This document shows, one piece after another, positions 1 to 10,104 of a DNA stretch of 64,000 bases. Made by a program: the position numbers and the translations under genes. The notes under the pieces are model-generated. The model was not told the DNA's origin. It was given only the letters and a program-made list of their open reading frames with translations, and ran no database searches. Origin of the DNA: Lepas anatifera (taxonomy: Eukaryota; Arthropoda; Thecostraca; Lepadidae); assembly GCA_034440635.1 (NCBI GenBank), contig JAOTON010000042.1:25862-89861 (forward strand). Direction: 5' to 3'. How positions within the stretch are numbered: the first letter of the stretch is position 1; every line of letters begins with the position of its first letter.

Positions 1-22
1 TTTAGATTCTGAGATATGACAC

Positions 23-57
23 CGGACAAAAATGACCCGCTGGGCGTTTGGGACATC
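23..57. repeat. Copy of a 25-bp element-end motif (GGACAAAAATGACCCGCTGG...)
   Basis: The motif beginning GGACAAAAATGACCCGCTGG occurs here, inverted at about 1774-1808, and directly again at 2134-2158. The first two copies match over about 35 bp with three mismatches. Read with the TTAA next to the third copy, the motif looks like the terminal part of a short transposable element. This first copy would then be the end of an element that starts before the window. The alternative is that 23-1808 is itself one element bounded by these inverted repeats. Confidence 0.5.
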
Positions 58-1773
58 GGCTGGCACGACGCGGCCGGCTCCGAGGCGGCGCAGTCACCGC
101 ACTCAGCGGCCCGATGCGCATCGCTTTTACTGCAGTTTTGTGAAGTGTTTTTATTTCCTCTTGTATATTGGCCATAGTAAAATGTTAAGACAGTTTTATG
201 CTCTCCAGGTTTAATCATAGACAACACCAATCGGATATTTGCAAATAGTATACAACGGGGGTTAACCTAGACTGATGATATGCAGGGGATAAACTAAAAT
301 TGTGAAAATCATAGTATTTTAAGAATGCTGTGGTATACTATAGCATAGAATATTAAGACGATAAGGTGAATATCAAAGGTTTTGGGAAACCGTTTCTTTT
401 GTCTCTACCCCTTTTTCCTCCGTCTCCCAGAATTGGTGACAGACGTTCGCTGAGCTTTCAACGATAATCGTAATATTCAGTATACAGATAAAAAGGTTTG
501 AAAACTCAATCCGTTATCTCCCCCTATGCAGTGTAAATTAGCCTAATAAATCTCCAAATCTCCAAACGGGTCCATTTCAATCTTTCCAACTTTTCTTTGG
601 AGCAAGCAGCGTGCTCCATAGTTGCATCAATGTGAACCTTCACATTTCTAGGCACGCCGCTGGTCATTGTAAGGCCGGTCAGCGCATCATCTTTCTCATC
701 TTCATGACTAATATATTTTGTGATTGCGTACTCATGATATGTACCTGATCCGCTTTAAAACAACTTATTTTGCTTCTTTTTCTGCAAAACATTTGATCGG
801 TGCCATTGCTAACAACTATGCCTTCGATATATTTATGTCTCCAAGGCTGGACATTTCTTCTCGATCCAGGAGGGGTTCTGGATGTTTTAACACTGGCAAT
901 ACAATCCAAGCCCTAGACAAAGTCTGTGGGAAACCAAAAATCCAGGCGGGTCTTGAGCCCTCCCTTAACCCCCGGGATAGCCACTCATGGTATTTTCACT
1001 TTACTAAAACCAAGCTGCAACAGTGCTAATTACGTTTTAGACAGAAGTTCTATAACTTCCCATGCTTTCGCCCCTTTTAAAGTGCACCAGACGTTTTACA
1101 CTGCACCATCTCGTCACAACAAACCAGCGCGGCGGCCGCGATAATTCTAAACTCATTTTGTTAGCTCGTCATTGGCTTTCAATCAGTGGTGGAGCAAGGG
1201 TGCTAGGAAGGCTCAAGCCCCGTCCCCTCCCACCGAAATGTCACTGTGCCTATTGTAAATGAATAACTGAGTGCTGTTCCGAGGCAATGGCGGGGAGGCT
1301 AGAGACCCCTAGAGGGGGGGTGTAGACCCAATGAAGTCCTCAATTCGCCACTCTTCCCTATCCTCTCTATCCACTACACACAATCCATCGAGGGGAAAAG
1401 AAAAGGCTCTGCTAGTTTAACAGCGAAGTCATGCTAATATTTCGTAAAGTTTTCAAAACCCTGAAAATTATCTTTGATAACGCGTTCAGGAAACATTGGA
1501 ACCATCTTGCATGTTTTCGTTAAAAATATTTGATAATCATTCCAAAAATAAGACAGACCCTGAAAACGTTGGGAAGCATTTCATAAACTCCAAAGTTTCC
1601 AAACCTATCGACATTGCATTAAAAATCCTCAGATTTGATGAAAAGTCTAAAAACTGGCAACCCTGCATTCGCAGGACCCACAATACCTCCATTTCCTATA
1701 GGTAACATTATGCACCTAAGCTACGAGACGGGACGACAGAACACATCCTTTTCCTCCTTTTCAGCGGCCCGAA
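58..1773. other. No gene recognised; unassigned DNA
   Basis: Only short open frames (at most about 100 codons) with no recognisable motif are present on either strand. A hAT-like end, CAGTGGTGGAGCAAGGG, occurs near 1184-1200 followed by G/C-rich sequence, suggesting a decayed insertion, but I could not find a matching partner end. The rest is A/T-rich, unremarkable DNA. Confidence 0.4.
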
Positions 1774-2168
1774 GATGTCCGCAACGCCCAGCGGGTCATT
1801 TTTGTCCGCTTCATATTTGACGATGTCTCATAGCAAAGCCGTTCAAGAAAAGCTTACTGTTTCTTCACCATCTGACTCCTTGTGGTCTTAGCTTGATGTC
1901 AATCATGCAAACTCTTTTCGGCTTTCCATATGCTATTGCGAGAAACAAAATTTGCAAAGCTATCTCACGTTGACCAAAACCTCGCCAAAATAAGTTCCAC
2001 CAAAATCGTCCCATAAAGACCTAGGATTTCCATATGATTTTTTATAGCTTGTGTACGCTCTGAAACACACATCCATATCATAAACCTGAAGATCACTTCA
2101 CTGGTACCGATTCTGCAGCCTGTCAAAGTCAGAGGACAAAAATGACCCGCTGGGCGTTAATGGGTTAA
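1774..2168. mobile_element. Candidate short TTAA-type inverted-repeat element (about 390 bp)
   Basis: The segment is bounded by inverted copies of the motif AACGCCCAGCGGGTCATTTT. The right copy runs out through ATGGG into a TTAA (2165-2168) that is also the left boundary of the next element. On the left the corresponding outer bases are degenerate. The interior has no open frame of note. A non-autonomous DNA element is the simplest reading. Boundaries on the left are uncertain by about 10 bp. Confidence 0.4.
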
Positions 2169-3846
2169 GACGCGCATTGACGGGGGTACCCGCCCGCCTC
2201 GGGTTTTTCGGAGACAGCATAAAAACAGTGGTGCATAGCGCCGCCGTACTTGACATACCTTTCCTCTCATTATTTTTACAACTTTTGTGAAAATTTTATG
2301 GTTAGGTCACCTCAGGTCAGGTCACAAGTACAGGTCAAGTGACCGAACCTCAAAAATAACCTCAAAAATAACATAGGTCGGAACAGGGTGGACTTATCCG
2401 ATTCAAACTCATATCTCATAATGGGACCACAGAGTTCTCATAATTTGTTTCGGTATTTTTATATCGATGACCTGAGGTCAGGTACGAGCCATGACGCCTC
2501 CATTGCAAATACATGGAAAAATGGTTTTAAATGAATAACATAGCAATGGATGGTGATACAGCGTTTTTTTAAACTGCATTATATTCGCCTTGCCTTTGCG
2601 AATCTAATGGGATGTATTTTTCTAATTTGACCTTAACCTGACCTCAGGTCAGGTCAAATAATTGATCTGGCCTAGCAAGGCCATATTATACATCATTCGA
2701 TTTGGATTTCTGCGAGAATTCATAAAGTTCAAACTGGTTTGCTCTATCTTTACTTATTCAGATGTAATGACCGAAAACCTTCATTTACATGTTATCCCTT
2801 TGACGGTATGCTTTGACCACTAGTGACTTTAAATGTGACCTGACAAAAAGTGGAACACATATTTTCGATGGAAAAGTGAATGAGCTACCCAACGCCGCTA
2901 GCGTGGATCTCAAAATCTTAACACGCGCATTGACGGGGGGTGGGTACCCGCCCCCCTCGGGTTTTTCGGAGACAGCAGAAAAACGGCGGCGCGCAGCGCC
3001 GCCGCACTTCGTATACCTTTCCCTCATCATTTTTGCAGCTTCTGTGAAAATTTTAAGGATAGGTCATCTCAGGTCAGGTCACCAGTATACGTCAAGTGAC
3101 CCGACCTAAAAAAGTTTAAGATAGCATAAGTCAGAGCAGGGCGAACTTATCCAATTGAAACTCATATCACATAATGGGCTCACCGAGTTCTCCAAAATAT
3201 GTTCCGGTATTTTTGATATCGATGACCTAAGGTCAGGTACGAGGCATGACCTCTCCATTGGTAATACATGGGAAATATGGTTTTTACTGAATAACTCAGT
3301 AACATATGGTGATAGAGCGTTTATTTTAGCTTCATTAGACTTGCCTTGGCTTTGCCGTTCTAATGATATGCATTTTATATAATTTGACCCTGACCTGACC
3401 TCAGGTCAGGTCAAATCTTTGATTTGACCTAGCAAGGTCAAATCATATATCATTCGATTCGGCTTGCTGCGAGGATCCATAGAGTTCAAGCCGTTTTGCT
3501 CTATCTTTACTTGTTCAGATGTAATGGCCGAAAAACTTAATTTACATGTTATCCCTATGACGGCATGTGCCGGCATGTTTTTGACCTTTGGTGACCTTAA
3601 ATGTGACCTGACAAAAAAATGGTACAAATATTTTCGATGGAGAAGCGGATGTGCTACCCAACACCGTTTACCGTTTTTTGCTACCTACCGTGGTTCTCGA
3701 GATCTTAGGGGGGGCGGGTACCCGCCCCCTCGTCAATCCGAAGGTGGCTCAGACCCCCGTCAATGCGCGTGTTAAGGGAGGCGTGTGCCCGCCCCCTCCC
3801 CCGTCAAAGCGAAGGTGGCTCAGATCCCCGTCAATGCGAGTGTTAA
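2165..3846 (+). mobile_element. TTAA-bounded inverted-repeat element, family A, outer copy, interrupted by a second copy
   Basis: Non-coding element with left end TTAA then gACGCGCATTGACGGGGG and right end ...CCCCGTCAATGCGAGTG then TTAA (3843-3846). Its body carries the family features: a GCGCAGCGCCGCCG-like hairpin near the left end, then many AGGTCA/TGACCT half-sites, and a palindromic G/C-rich right end. The body is split at 2918-2921, where another family A element has inserted. Outer sequence resumes at 3776 with the missing right end. The TTAA target fits piggyBac-type transposition, although the base pattern after TTAA is not the usual one for piggyBac ends. Confidence 0.75.
2918..3775 (+). 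mobile_element. TTAA-bounded inverted-repeat element, family A, complete inner copy (858 bp)
   Basis: Complete copy from TTAA (2918-2921) to TTAA (3772-3775). Terminal inverted repeats read CACGCGCATTGACGGGG from both ends, each followed inward by a palindromic block containing GGGTACCCGCCCCC. The right end is doubled: a second CCGTCAATnCGAAGG sequence lies just inside the terminus. Inside are a GGCGGCGCGCAGCGCCGCCG hairpin and, near 3385-3415, a palindrome of TGACCTGACCT and AGGTCAGGTCA around one base. There is no transposase frame, so it must be mobilised in trans. Same orientation as its host copy. Confidence 0.8.
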
Positions 3847-4382
3847 GACCACCTTAATACCGTCGTCGATGAGGTCTTTAATACCACACAAATACCGTTG
3901 TCGCTAAAGTATTTAACCTCAGACTACAAAGTGGTGGGGAAAACTGATGCCTCGCCCCAAAACAAAGATAACCAGTTGCGAGCAGGCCAGCGGGTACATT
4001 AACAAAGACACATAACAAAGCTAACCAAGGCAACGCTGATCTCATCACCAGGATTGTGTTTTGAACCCGGCGACGTGCGACAAAAAAAACAATGGGCAGA
4101 ACTGAAGAGATCCCAGCCCGGAGCAGTCTAAAGCAAACATGTCCAAGGTCACTGCCGAACGCCGGCATGGAATCAAGCTTTGGCAACGTGTAAACAAGCG
4201 CCAATAAAACAGCTGGTGAAAATGTGTGCACTGTTCCATCTGGAAGCCAAGCTCATCACGTGCCCACGTCCGTCAGTGACGAGTGCTGCAACACTGGAAG
4301 CGTCACCGGATGACCTCAAAGTTTTTCACAGGTTCTCAGATTCAAAGACGCAGACACAGAGCTGGCCGAGTCGGCACTGTCT
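3847..4382. other. No gene recognised
   Basis: Unique-looking sequence between a mobile element and a tandem array. Short frames on the minus strand (3878-4239) contain hydrophobic stretches but no recognisable family, and they overlap one another. I see no regulatory motif that I can support. Confidence 0.4.
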
Positions 4383-5813
4383 GTGTTGCATCGGCACATC
4401 AGGTATCTCAGACATCAGGTATCTCAGACTTCAGGCCGTGGTGTAGCGTATCTCAGACATCAGGTACCTCAGACATCAGGTATCTCAGACATCAGGTATC
4501 TCAGACATCAGGCCCTGGTGTACCGTATCTCAGACATCAGGTATCTCAGACATCAGGCCCTGGTGTACCGTATCTCAGACATCAGGTATCTCAGACATCA
4601 GGCCGCGGTGTACCGTATCTCAGACATCAGGTATATCAGACATCAGGTATATCAGACCTCAGGTATCTCAGACCTCAGGCCGTGGTGTACCGTATGTCAG
4701 ACATCAGGTATCTCAGACATCAGGCATCTCAGACATCAGGCCGCGGTGTACCGTATCTCAGACATCAGGTATATCAGACATCAGGTATATCAAACCTTAG
4801 GCCATGGTGTACCGTATCTCAGACATCAGGTATCTCAGACATCAGGCATCTCAGACATCAGGTATCTCAGTCATCAGGTATCTCCAGACATCAGGTATTT
4901 CAGACCTCAGGCCGTGGTGTACCGTATCTCAGACATCAGGTATCTCAGACATCAGGCCGTGGTGTACCGTATCTCAGACATCAGGTATCTCAGACATCAG
5001 GCATCTCAGACATCAGGTATCTCAGTCATCAGGTATCTCAGACATCAGGTATTTCAGACCTCAGGCCGTGGTGTACCGTATCTCAGACCTCAGGTATCTC
5101 AGACCTCAGGCCGTGGTGTACCGTATGTCAGACATCAGGTATCTCAACAATCAAGTATCTCAGACATCAGGTATATCAGACATCAGGTATATCAAACCTT
5201 AGGCCATGGTGTACCGTATCTCAGACATCAGGTATCTCAGACATCAGGCATCTCAGACATCAGGTATCTCAGTCATCAGGTATCTCAGACATCAGGTATT
5301 TCAGACCTCAGGCCCTGGTGTACCGTATCTCAGACCTCAGGTATCTCAGACCTCAGGCCGTGGTGTACCGTATGTCAGACATCAGGTATCTCAACAATCA
5401 AGTATCTCAGACATCAGGTATATCAGACATCAGGTATATCAAACCTTAGGCCATGGTGTACCGTATCTCAGACATCAGGCATCTCAGACATCAGGTATCT
5501 CAGTCATCAGGTATCTCAGACATCAGGTATTTCAGACCTCAGGCCCTGGTGTACCGTATCTCAGACATCAGGTATCTCAGACATCAGGCCGTGGTGTACC
5601 GTATGTCAGACATCAGGTATCTCAACAATCAAGTATCTCAGACATCAGGTATATCAGACCTCAGGTATCTCAGACCTCAGGCCGTGGTGTACCGTATCTC
5701 AGACATCAGGTATCTCAGACATCAGGCCGTGGTGTAGCGTATCTCAGGCATCAGGTATCTCAGACGTCAGGTATTTCAGACCTCAGGCCGTGGTGCAGGG
5801 ACAGAAGAAATAA
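4383..5813. repeat. Minisatellite, 16-bp core with higher-order structure
   Basis: About 1.4 kb built from the 16-bp unit ATCTCAGACATCAGGT, with variants such as ATATCAGACATCAGGT and ATTTCAGACCTCAGGC. At intervals a linker GCCGTGGTGTACCGT is inserted, giving higher-order blocks. Several longer blocks recur, for example around 4804-5202 and 5206-5440, so the array has grown by duplication of multi-unit segments. Because the unit is free of stop codons and shifts frame by one base per copy, plus-strand frames stay open for up to 476 codons. I read this as a repeat artefact and not a gene. Confidence 0.9.
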
Positions 5814-6306
5814 CAAAAACTAAGAAACTGTAGCGCGACGTATGGCTATGCAAGTGATGTCATAAAAATAGCAATCAGCTGGGACCACAGAGCTCGTGGA
5901 TGGAAGGTCCTGGCTCATCTTCAGCAGGCTGCAGACATCCAAGATAGCCTGGCCGCAGTCTCCTGCTGAACCGCGGAACGAAGACCAGGATTTGCTATTC
6001 AATGGACTTCTCCACGTTGAAAAAGCAAAGATTCGAAATTTTCCGAAAAGTGAAACATATAACTTTCCGGGAAGTGACTAATGTAATAGTTTTCCCCAGA
6101 GGTGTTTTTTATTGTTGGCACACGGCTAGGGTAACTTTAATTGAGCAGTGTTAACACCAACATCTATTCGATCGATACCATCGGACGATTCACTGACCAA
6201 GGACAGAATGCAGCTTAAACGCTCGTAATCTGTGCCTTTTTGAATGCACAAAAGTTCATTTAATATTAACTCAAACAAAAACTCCTGTATGTCTTCAAAA
6301 ATATGA
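5814..6306. other. No gene recognised
   Basis: Unique-looking sequence between two minisatellites. Open frames on both strands are short and overlapping, with no family resemblance that I can see. Confidence 0.4.
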
Positions 6307-6840
6307 AGAGTGTCACGTTCCATGCACTGGCTCTCGGTTCTATACCGGCCGTGCATTGGCTCTCGGTTCTGTACTAGCCGTGCACTGGCTCTCGGTTCTG
6401 TACTGGCCGTGCACGAGCTCTCGGTTCTGTACTGGCCGTGCACGAGCTCTCGGTTCTGTACTAGCCGTGCACTGGCTCTCGGTTCTGTTATGGCCGTGCA
6501 CTGGCCCTCGGTTCTGTACTAGCCGTGCACTGGCTCTCGGTTCTGTTATGGCCGTGCACTGGCTCTCGGTTCTGTACTAGCCGTGCACGGGCTCTCGGTT
6601 CTGTACTAGCCGTGCACGGGCTCTCGGTTCTGTACTAGCCGTGCACGGGCTCTCGGTTCTGTACTAGCCGTGCACTGGCTCTCGGTTCTGTACTAGCCGT
6701 GCACTGGCTCTCGGTTCTGTTCTGGCTGTGCACTGGCTTTAGGTTCTGTACTGGCCGTGCATGGGCTCTCGGTTCTGTACTGGCCGTGCACGGTCTCTCG
6801 GTTCTGTACTAGCCGTGCACGGGCTCTCGGTTCTGTACAG
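6307..6840. repeat. Minisatellite with 29-bp unit, locus 1
   Basis: About 18 copies of a 29-bp unit containing CTCGGTTCTGTACTAGCC and GTGCACTGGCT. Common variants swap TACTAG for TACTGG, TTATGG or TTCTGG, and CACTGG for CACGGG or CACGAG. The same unit and the same set of variants form a second array at about 14070-14555. Both loci lie next to sequence containing GTTGGCTACC or GGCTACCTA, so they may derive from one duplicated or mobile parent. Confidence 0.9.
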
Positions 6841-8406
6841 AGCTCAAGAACATCTCAAGTTGGCTACCCACATATCGTTGATGCGACCAACATGGCTACC
6901 TGAAGTGAAATCAACTTTTGCGTGAATTGAGGCTTTAAATTGCTCCCAGAAAATATGTCTTAGTGAGTAAAAATTTACTCTCAAAAAGTGGAAGTATGAA
7001 AGGAATTAAATTTACTGTGATTTGGAGACTAATGAATTACATATAGTATACTCTTAGTACCAAACAGCGAAAGGTTAAGTATATGTGCAGTGATTACAAG
7101 TTGTGTGTGCCGTAATACAAGCATGTGTCCTTTAGCTGCGCATATAATCAGTCAACAATGCTATCAAATACCTAATACAAAAGACATAAAAAATCATATG
7201 TGCCGTCAGAGCCTTGTACCCTTACTGCAATTGCTTGCTATGATCAATAATTGCTTAGATCATCATCGCTAAGATGGCAGACAATCACCATTTGACTGTA
7301 GCAGTCACCATGGTGAGACTTAAGCTTCTTGAAGGATACATTTAATTAACATTTTTTAAAAATATTACATAAATTTATATATATATGTCCAATGCCTGCA
7401 ACCAAATATAGGTAGCAGCCAGAGGACAAGTACCTCCTAATACCACAACCATCATCCAGCAAATCCTAGAAAGATTGAAGCAGATCAATGAGCATCACCA
7501 CATTCACCTGCTCAATGGAAACTTTTGTGGAATCATCACAATTTTGTTAAGCTTGATTTGATAAAATTGACTTAGGTAGGCACCAAAGAAACCTACCTGC
7601 AGTTTACCTGACTTCATGGGCACCAAACAGCATATAATTTTCTATGTGCAAGGCCAGAACTTGCAACTCTCATATTGATCTCCACAGGTCTACAGTTTGG
7701 ATATCTCGCCCGCACTTGATTAAAACGTGTGCTCTAATTGACACCCTCACATTGCACTACTCTCCTGGGCTTTTGAGATCTGGCAGACTTCAGTTTGTCC
7801 TACGTTTCTCTGGCTGAGGCATAATATATAAAAATGGGTAGTGGGTTTACCACTGACAAAAAAACCTCCTATTTTGATTTAGGTCAAAATCTACAGCCTC
7901 ATAGTAAGGTACCTACACAACAGCTTCCTTCAACACGTATTTCTGACTGTTTTCTTCTCGCTACTCCTGCGCCAGAAACGCAAAATTTTGTGGTTACCCA
8001 AGTGGCTACCTGGTGGTCCGTAATCGTAATTTTCGGTGCCGGCCTGGCTACCAGACCATCTCTAATTCCGTAAAACGAGTCCTCAAGTACAACGTAAGCA
8101 GTGGAGTTACTATCTTATGCGGAGTAGTTTCACTATGAATCCTGATATACACTTAAAAGTTTTCTCTTTTTGTTCAAAATAAATAGTTGAATTCATATAA
8201 GAGAATGAATATCACCGTTCTCATGTCATCATCATTTAGAGTATCTTTTTCTCATGGCTTTATATGGGCAATTATATGGGCAAATTATATGGGCAAACCA
8301 CATCGGCAATTTCGTTTCCGATGTGATTACCTACCCATCTCTAACTTAGCTGTGAAATAACGCGAGTGTGTAAAGATAAATTATTTGTCACTAATTTGTA
8401 CCGTCT
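6841..8406. other. No gene recognised; A/T-rich DNA
   Basis: Mostly A/T-rich sequence with a short ATATAT tract near 7378. A 79-codon frame at 7834-8073 (+) has no recognisable domain. The motif GTGGCTACC or a close variant recurs near 6862, 6892 and 8000, echoing the flank of the second 29-bp array near 13993, which hints that this stretch is an old repeat. Confidence 0.4.
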
Positions 8407-9068
8407 GTCACTAGCAGGGGCGTAGGAACGGTTTGAAAAGTGGGGGGGCCAACCTTAGAGGGGGCCCACCTCAAGGGGGGCCCCAATCCACGGGGGCCCA
8501 TAATTATAAAAAAATTAGTTAGCTCGTTTGGTGTCAATAAGGCACGCATGCACACTAGGATGCTAACATATGGAAAATTGAGAAATTAAATTTTGCCCTA
8601 TGATTTTGATTTGTACCTATTATGATCTAATAAATCATAGTACAACGTAAAAAAACATTTTTGGGTTTTTTACCTAGACCCTTTTAAATACGGAATACAT
8701 TTTTAAGCTCTTTTGGAGGATTTCATTCATTTTTACCACGAGCGCGTTTCTTATATTTACAGATGTTTAGGCCCTTTCATCACATTTACAAAATTAAAAA
8801 CTGTTTAGAAAACTACAGACAGTGCTTTGATACCAAATAGCCTCACTTCGCTATGCCTAATCAATATGTATTTGCTTATTTAATGACAAAAAATGGGAAC
8901 ATTTATCTAGGTTATTACGGATCCCTTCTTTCCATCATTAGAGATTGATTTAGGTAAAGGCTGATCACAATAAATACGCCTAGCTATATTTCGATGCCTA
9001 AAATGCAGAGCTCCAGCATGACTGCAAGTGCAATGTAGGTACTTGATGGCCAGCTTTGTGATGCTGTG

Positions 9069-9310
9069 GAGGTGTGGGCGTGGTGATATAGTGGTTAGCA
9101 ACCTTGCTTTCCACGCGACCAATCCAGGTTTAAGGCACGGCAGATTCCTTGTGCAAGGAGCAATTTGACTCCCAAGAAATCCCTCTCGACAGGGAAAGAG
9201 TTGGCGACGCCATATAACCCTGGCATCGAAGGACGGCGCGCCTTTCGATGACTCAGGGACGACTGTTGCTCGGCATCTGATGCGGGGTCCGTGTCCGATT
9301 CATGCTTTGT
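9069..9310 (+). mobile_element. tRNA-derived SINE, copy 1
   Basis: The start resembles a tRNA with an A-box-like TGGTGATATAGTGGTTAGC, a TTGCTTTCCACGCGACC middle and a degenerate B box in CCAGGTTTAAGGCACGG. The body continues with GGCAGATTCCTTGTGCAAGG, CTCCCAAGAAAT and GACGCCATATAACCC, and resembles the body of the copy at 45045. The changed B box makes an active tRNA gene unlikely. The 3' limit is approximate. Confidence 0.6.
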
Positions 9311-9579
9311 GTTGGGATTGATATGGGATGGAGTTTGATTGGGACCAGTTCTCGGGACTCATTTGGAAACACTCGGGTAGTAGGTGCCTTGGTTTTTTCA
9401 CGAAGCGCTCCTCCTCCAGGGGCTTGCAGGCAGCGTACTTGCTGATATTTGCATATTCGTTGCGGGGGCCCACCTCAAAAGGGGGGGCAGTATCCCCCTG
9501 ACCCCCGGTTCCTATGCCTATGCCGCCCAGGGGCCGCCAAATTATCTCGGAGGGCCCCAAGGTCCAGAACATGACTCAG

Positions 9580-10080
9580 GAACCTAGATCAGTCAGCTCA
9601 AGAGCCCAGACCAGTGCACTAGCCTCGGGACCAGCTTATCAAGGGACCCTACATAAGCACAGGACCCCTCGAAGCTCATCACAGTGGAGCCCCAGATTCG
9701 CACAGGGTGCCAGATTAGCTTAGGGGCCCGGTTCAGCTCGGGGATCCCCAGGTCGACTTATGTAGGGTCTCAAAACAGCTCAAGGGGCTTGTTCAAGCTC
9801 ACGGATCCCAGCTTAGCTCAATGACGCTAGAACAGTTCAGGGGCCCCAGACCAGCTCAGGGCTTTTGTTCAGCACAGGCCAGCTCAGATCAGGGCCCAGA
9901 TCGGCTGATATAGGGTCCCCTCTCATACCAACTCAGGGGGCTCCATTCAAGCTCACGGCCTCCAGCTTAGCCCAGGGACCTTAGAAGAGTTTAGGGCCCC
10001 CATACCAGATCAGGGGCCCCAGTTAAGCACAGGGGTACCCAGATTAGCTCAGGGCCCCAGCTAGGCTTAGGGGGTCCAAG
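9580..10080. repeat. Decayed G/C-rich tandem repeat (GGGCCCCAGATCAGCTCAGG type)
   Basis: Loose repeats of roughly 25-30 bp with GGGnCCCAGATnAGCTCAGG as the recurring core. The same type resumes at 13110-13720, so the nested element at 10105-13103 seems to have split one array. Confidence 0.6.
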
Positions 10081-10104
10081 GGTGGCTGATACAGAGTCTC
10101 AGAA

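Noticed and set aside
4283..5823. Overlapping plus-strand frames of 205-476 codons
   Set aside because: All are translations of the 16-bp minisatellite in different registers.
7834..8073. 79-codon plus-strand frame as a small gene
   Set aside because: No signal peptide, domain or conserved context is visible and its length is within chance for this base composition.
9069..9140. Possible functional tRNA gene
   Set aside because: The A box is recognisable but the B box is altered (GGTTTAAGGC) and the sequence runs on into a shared SINE body.
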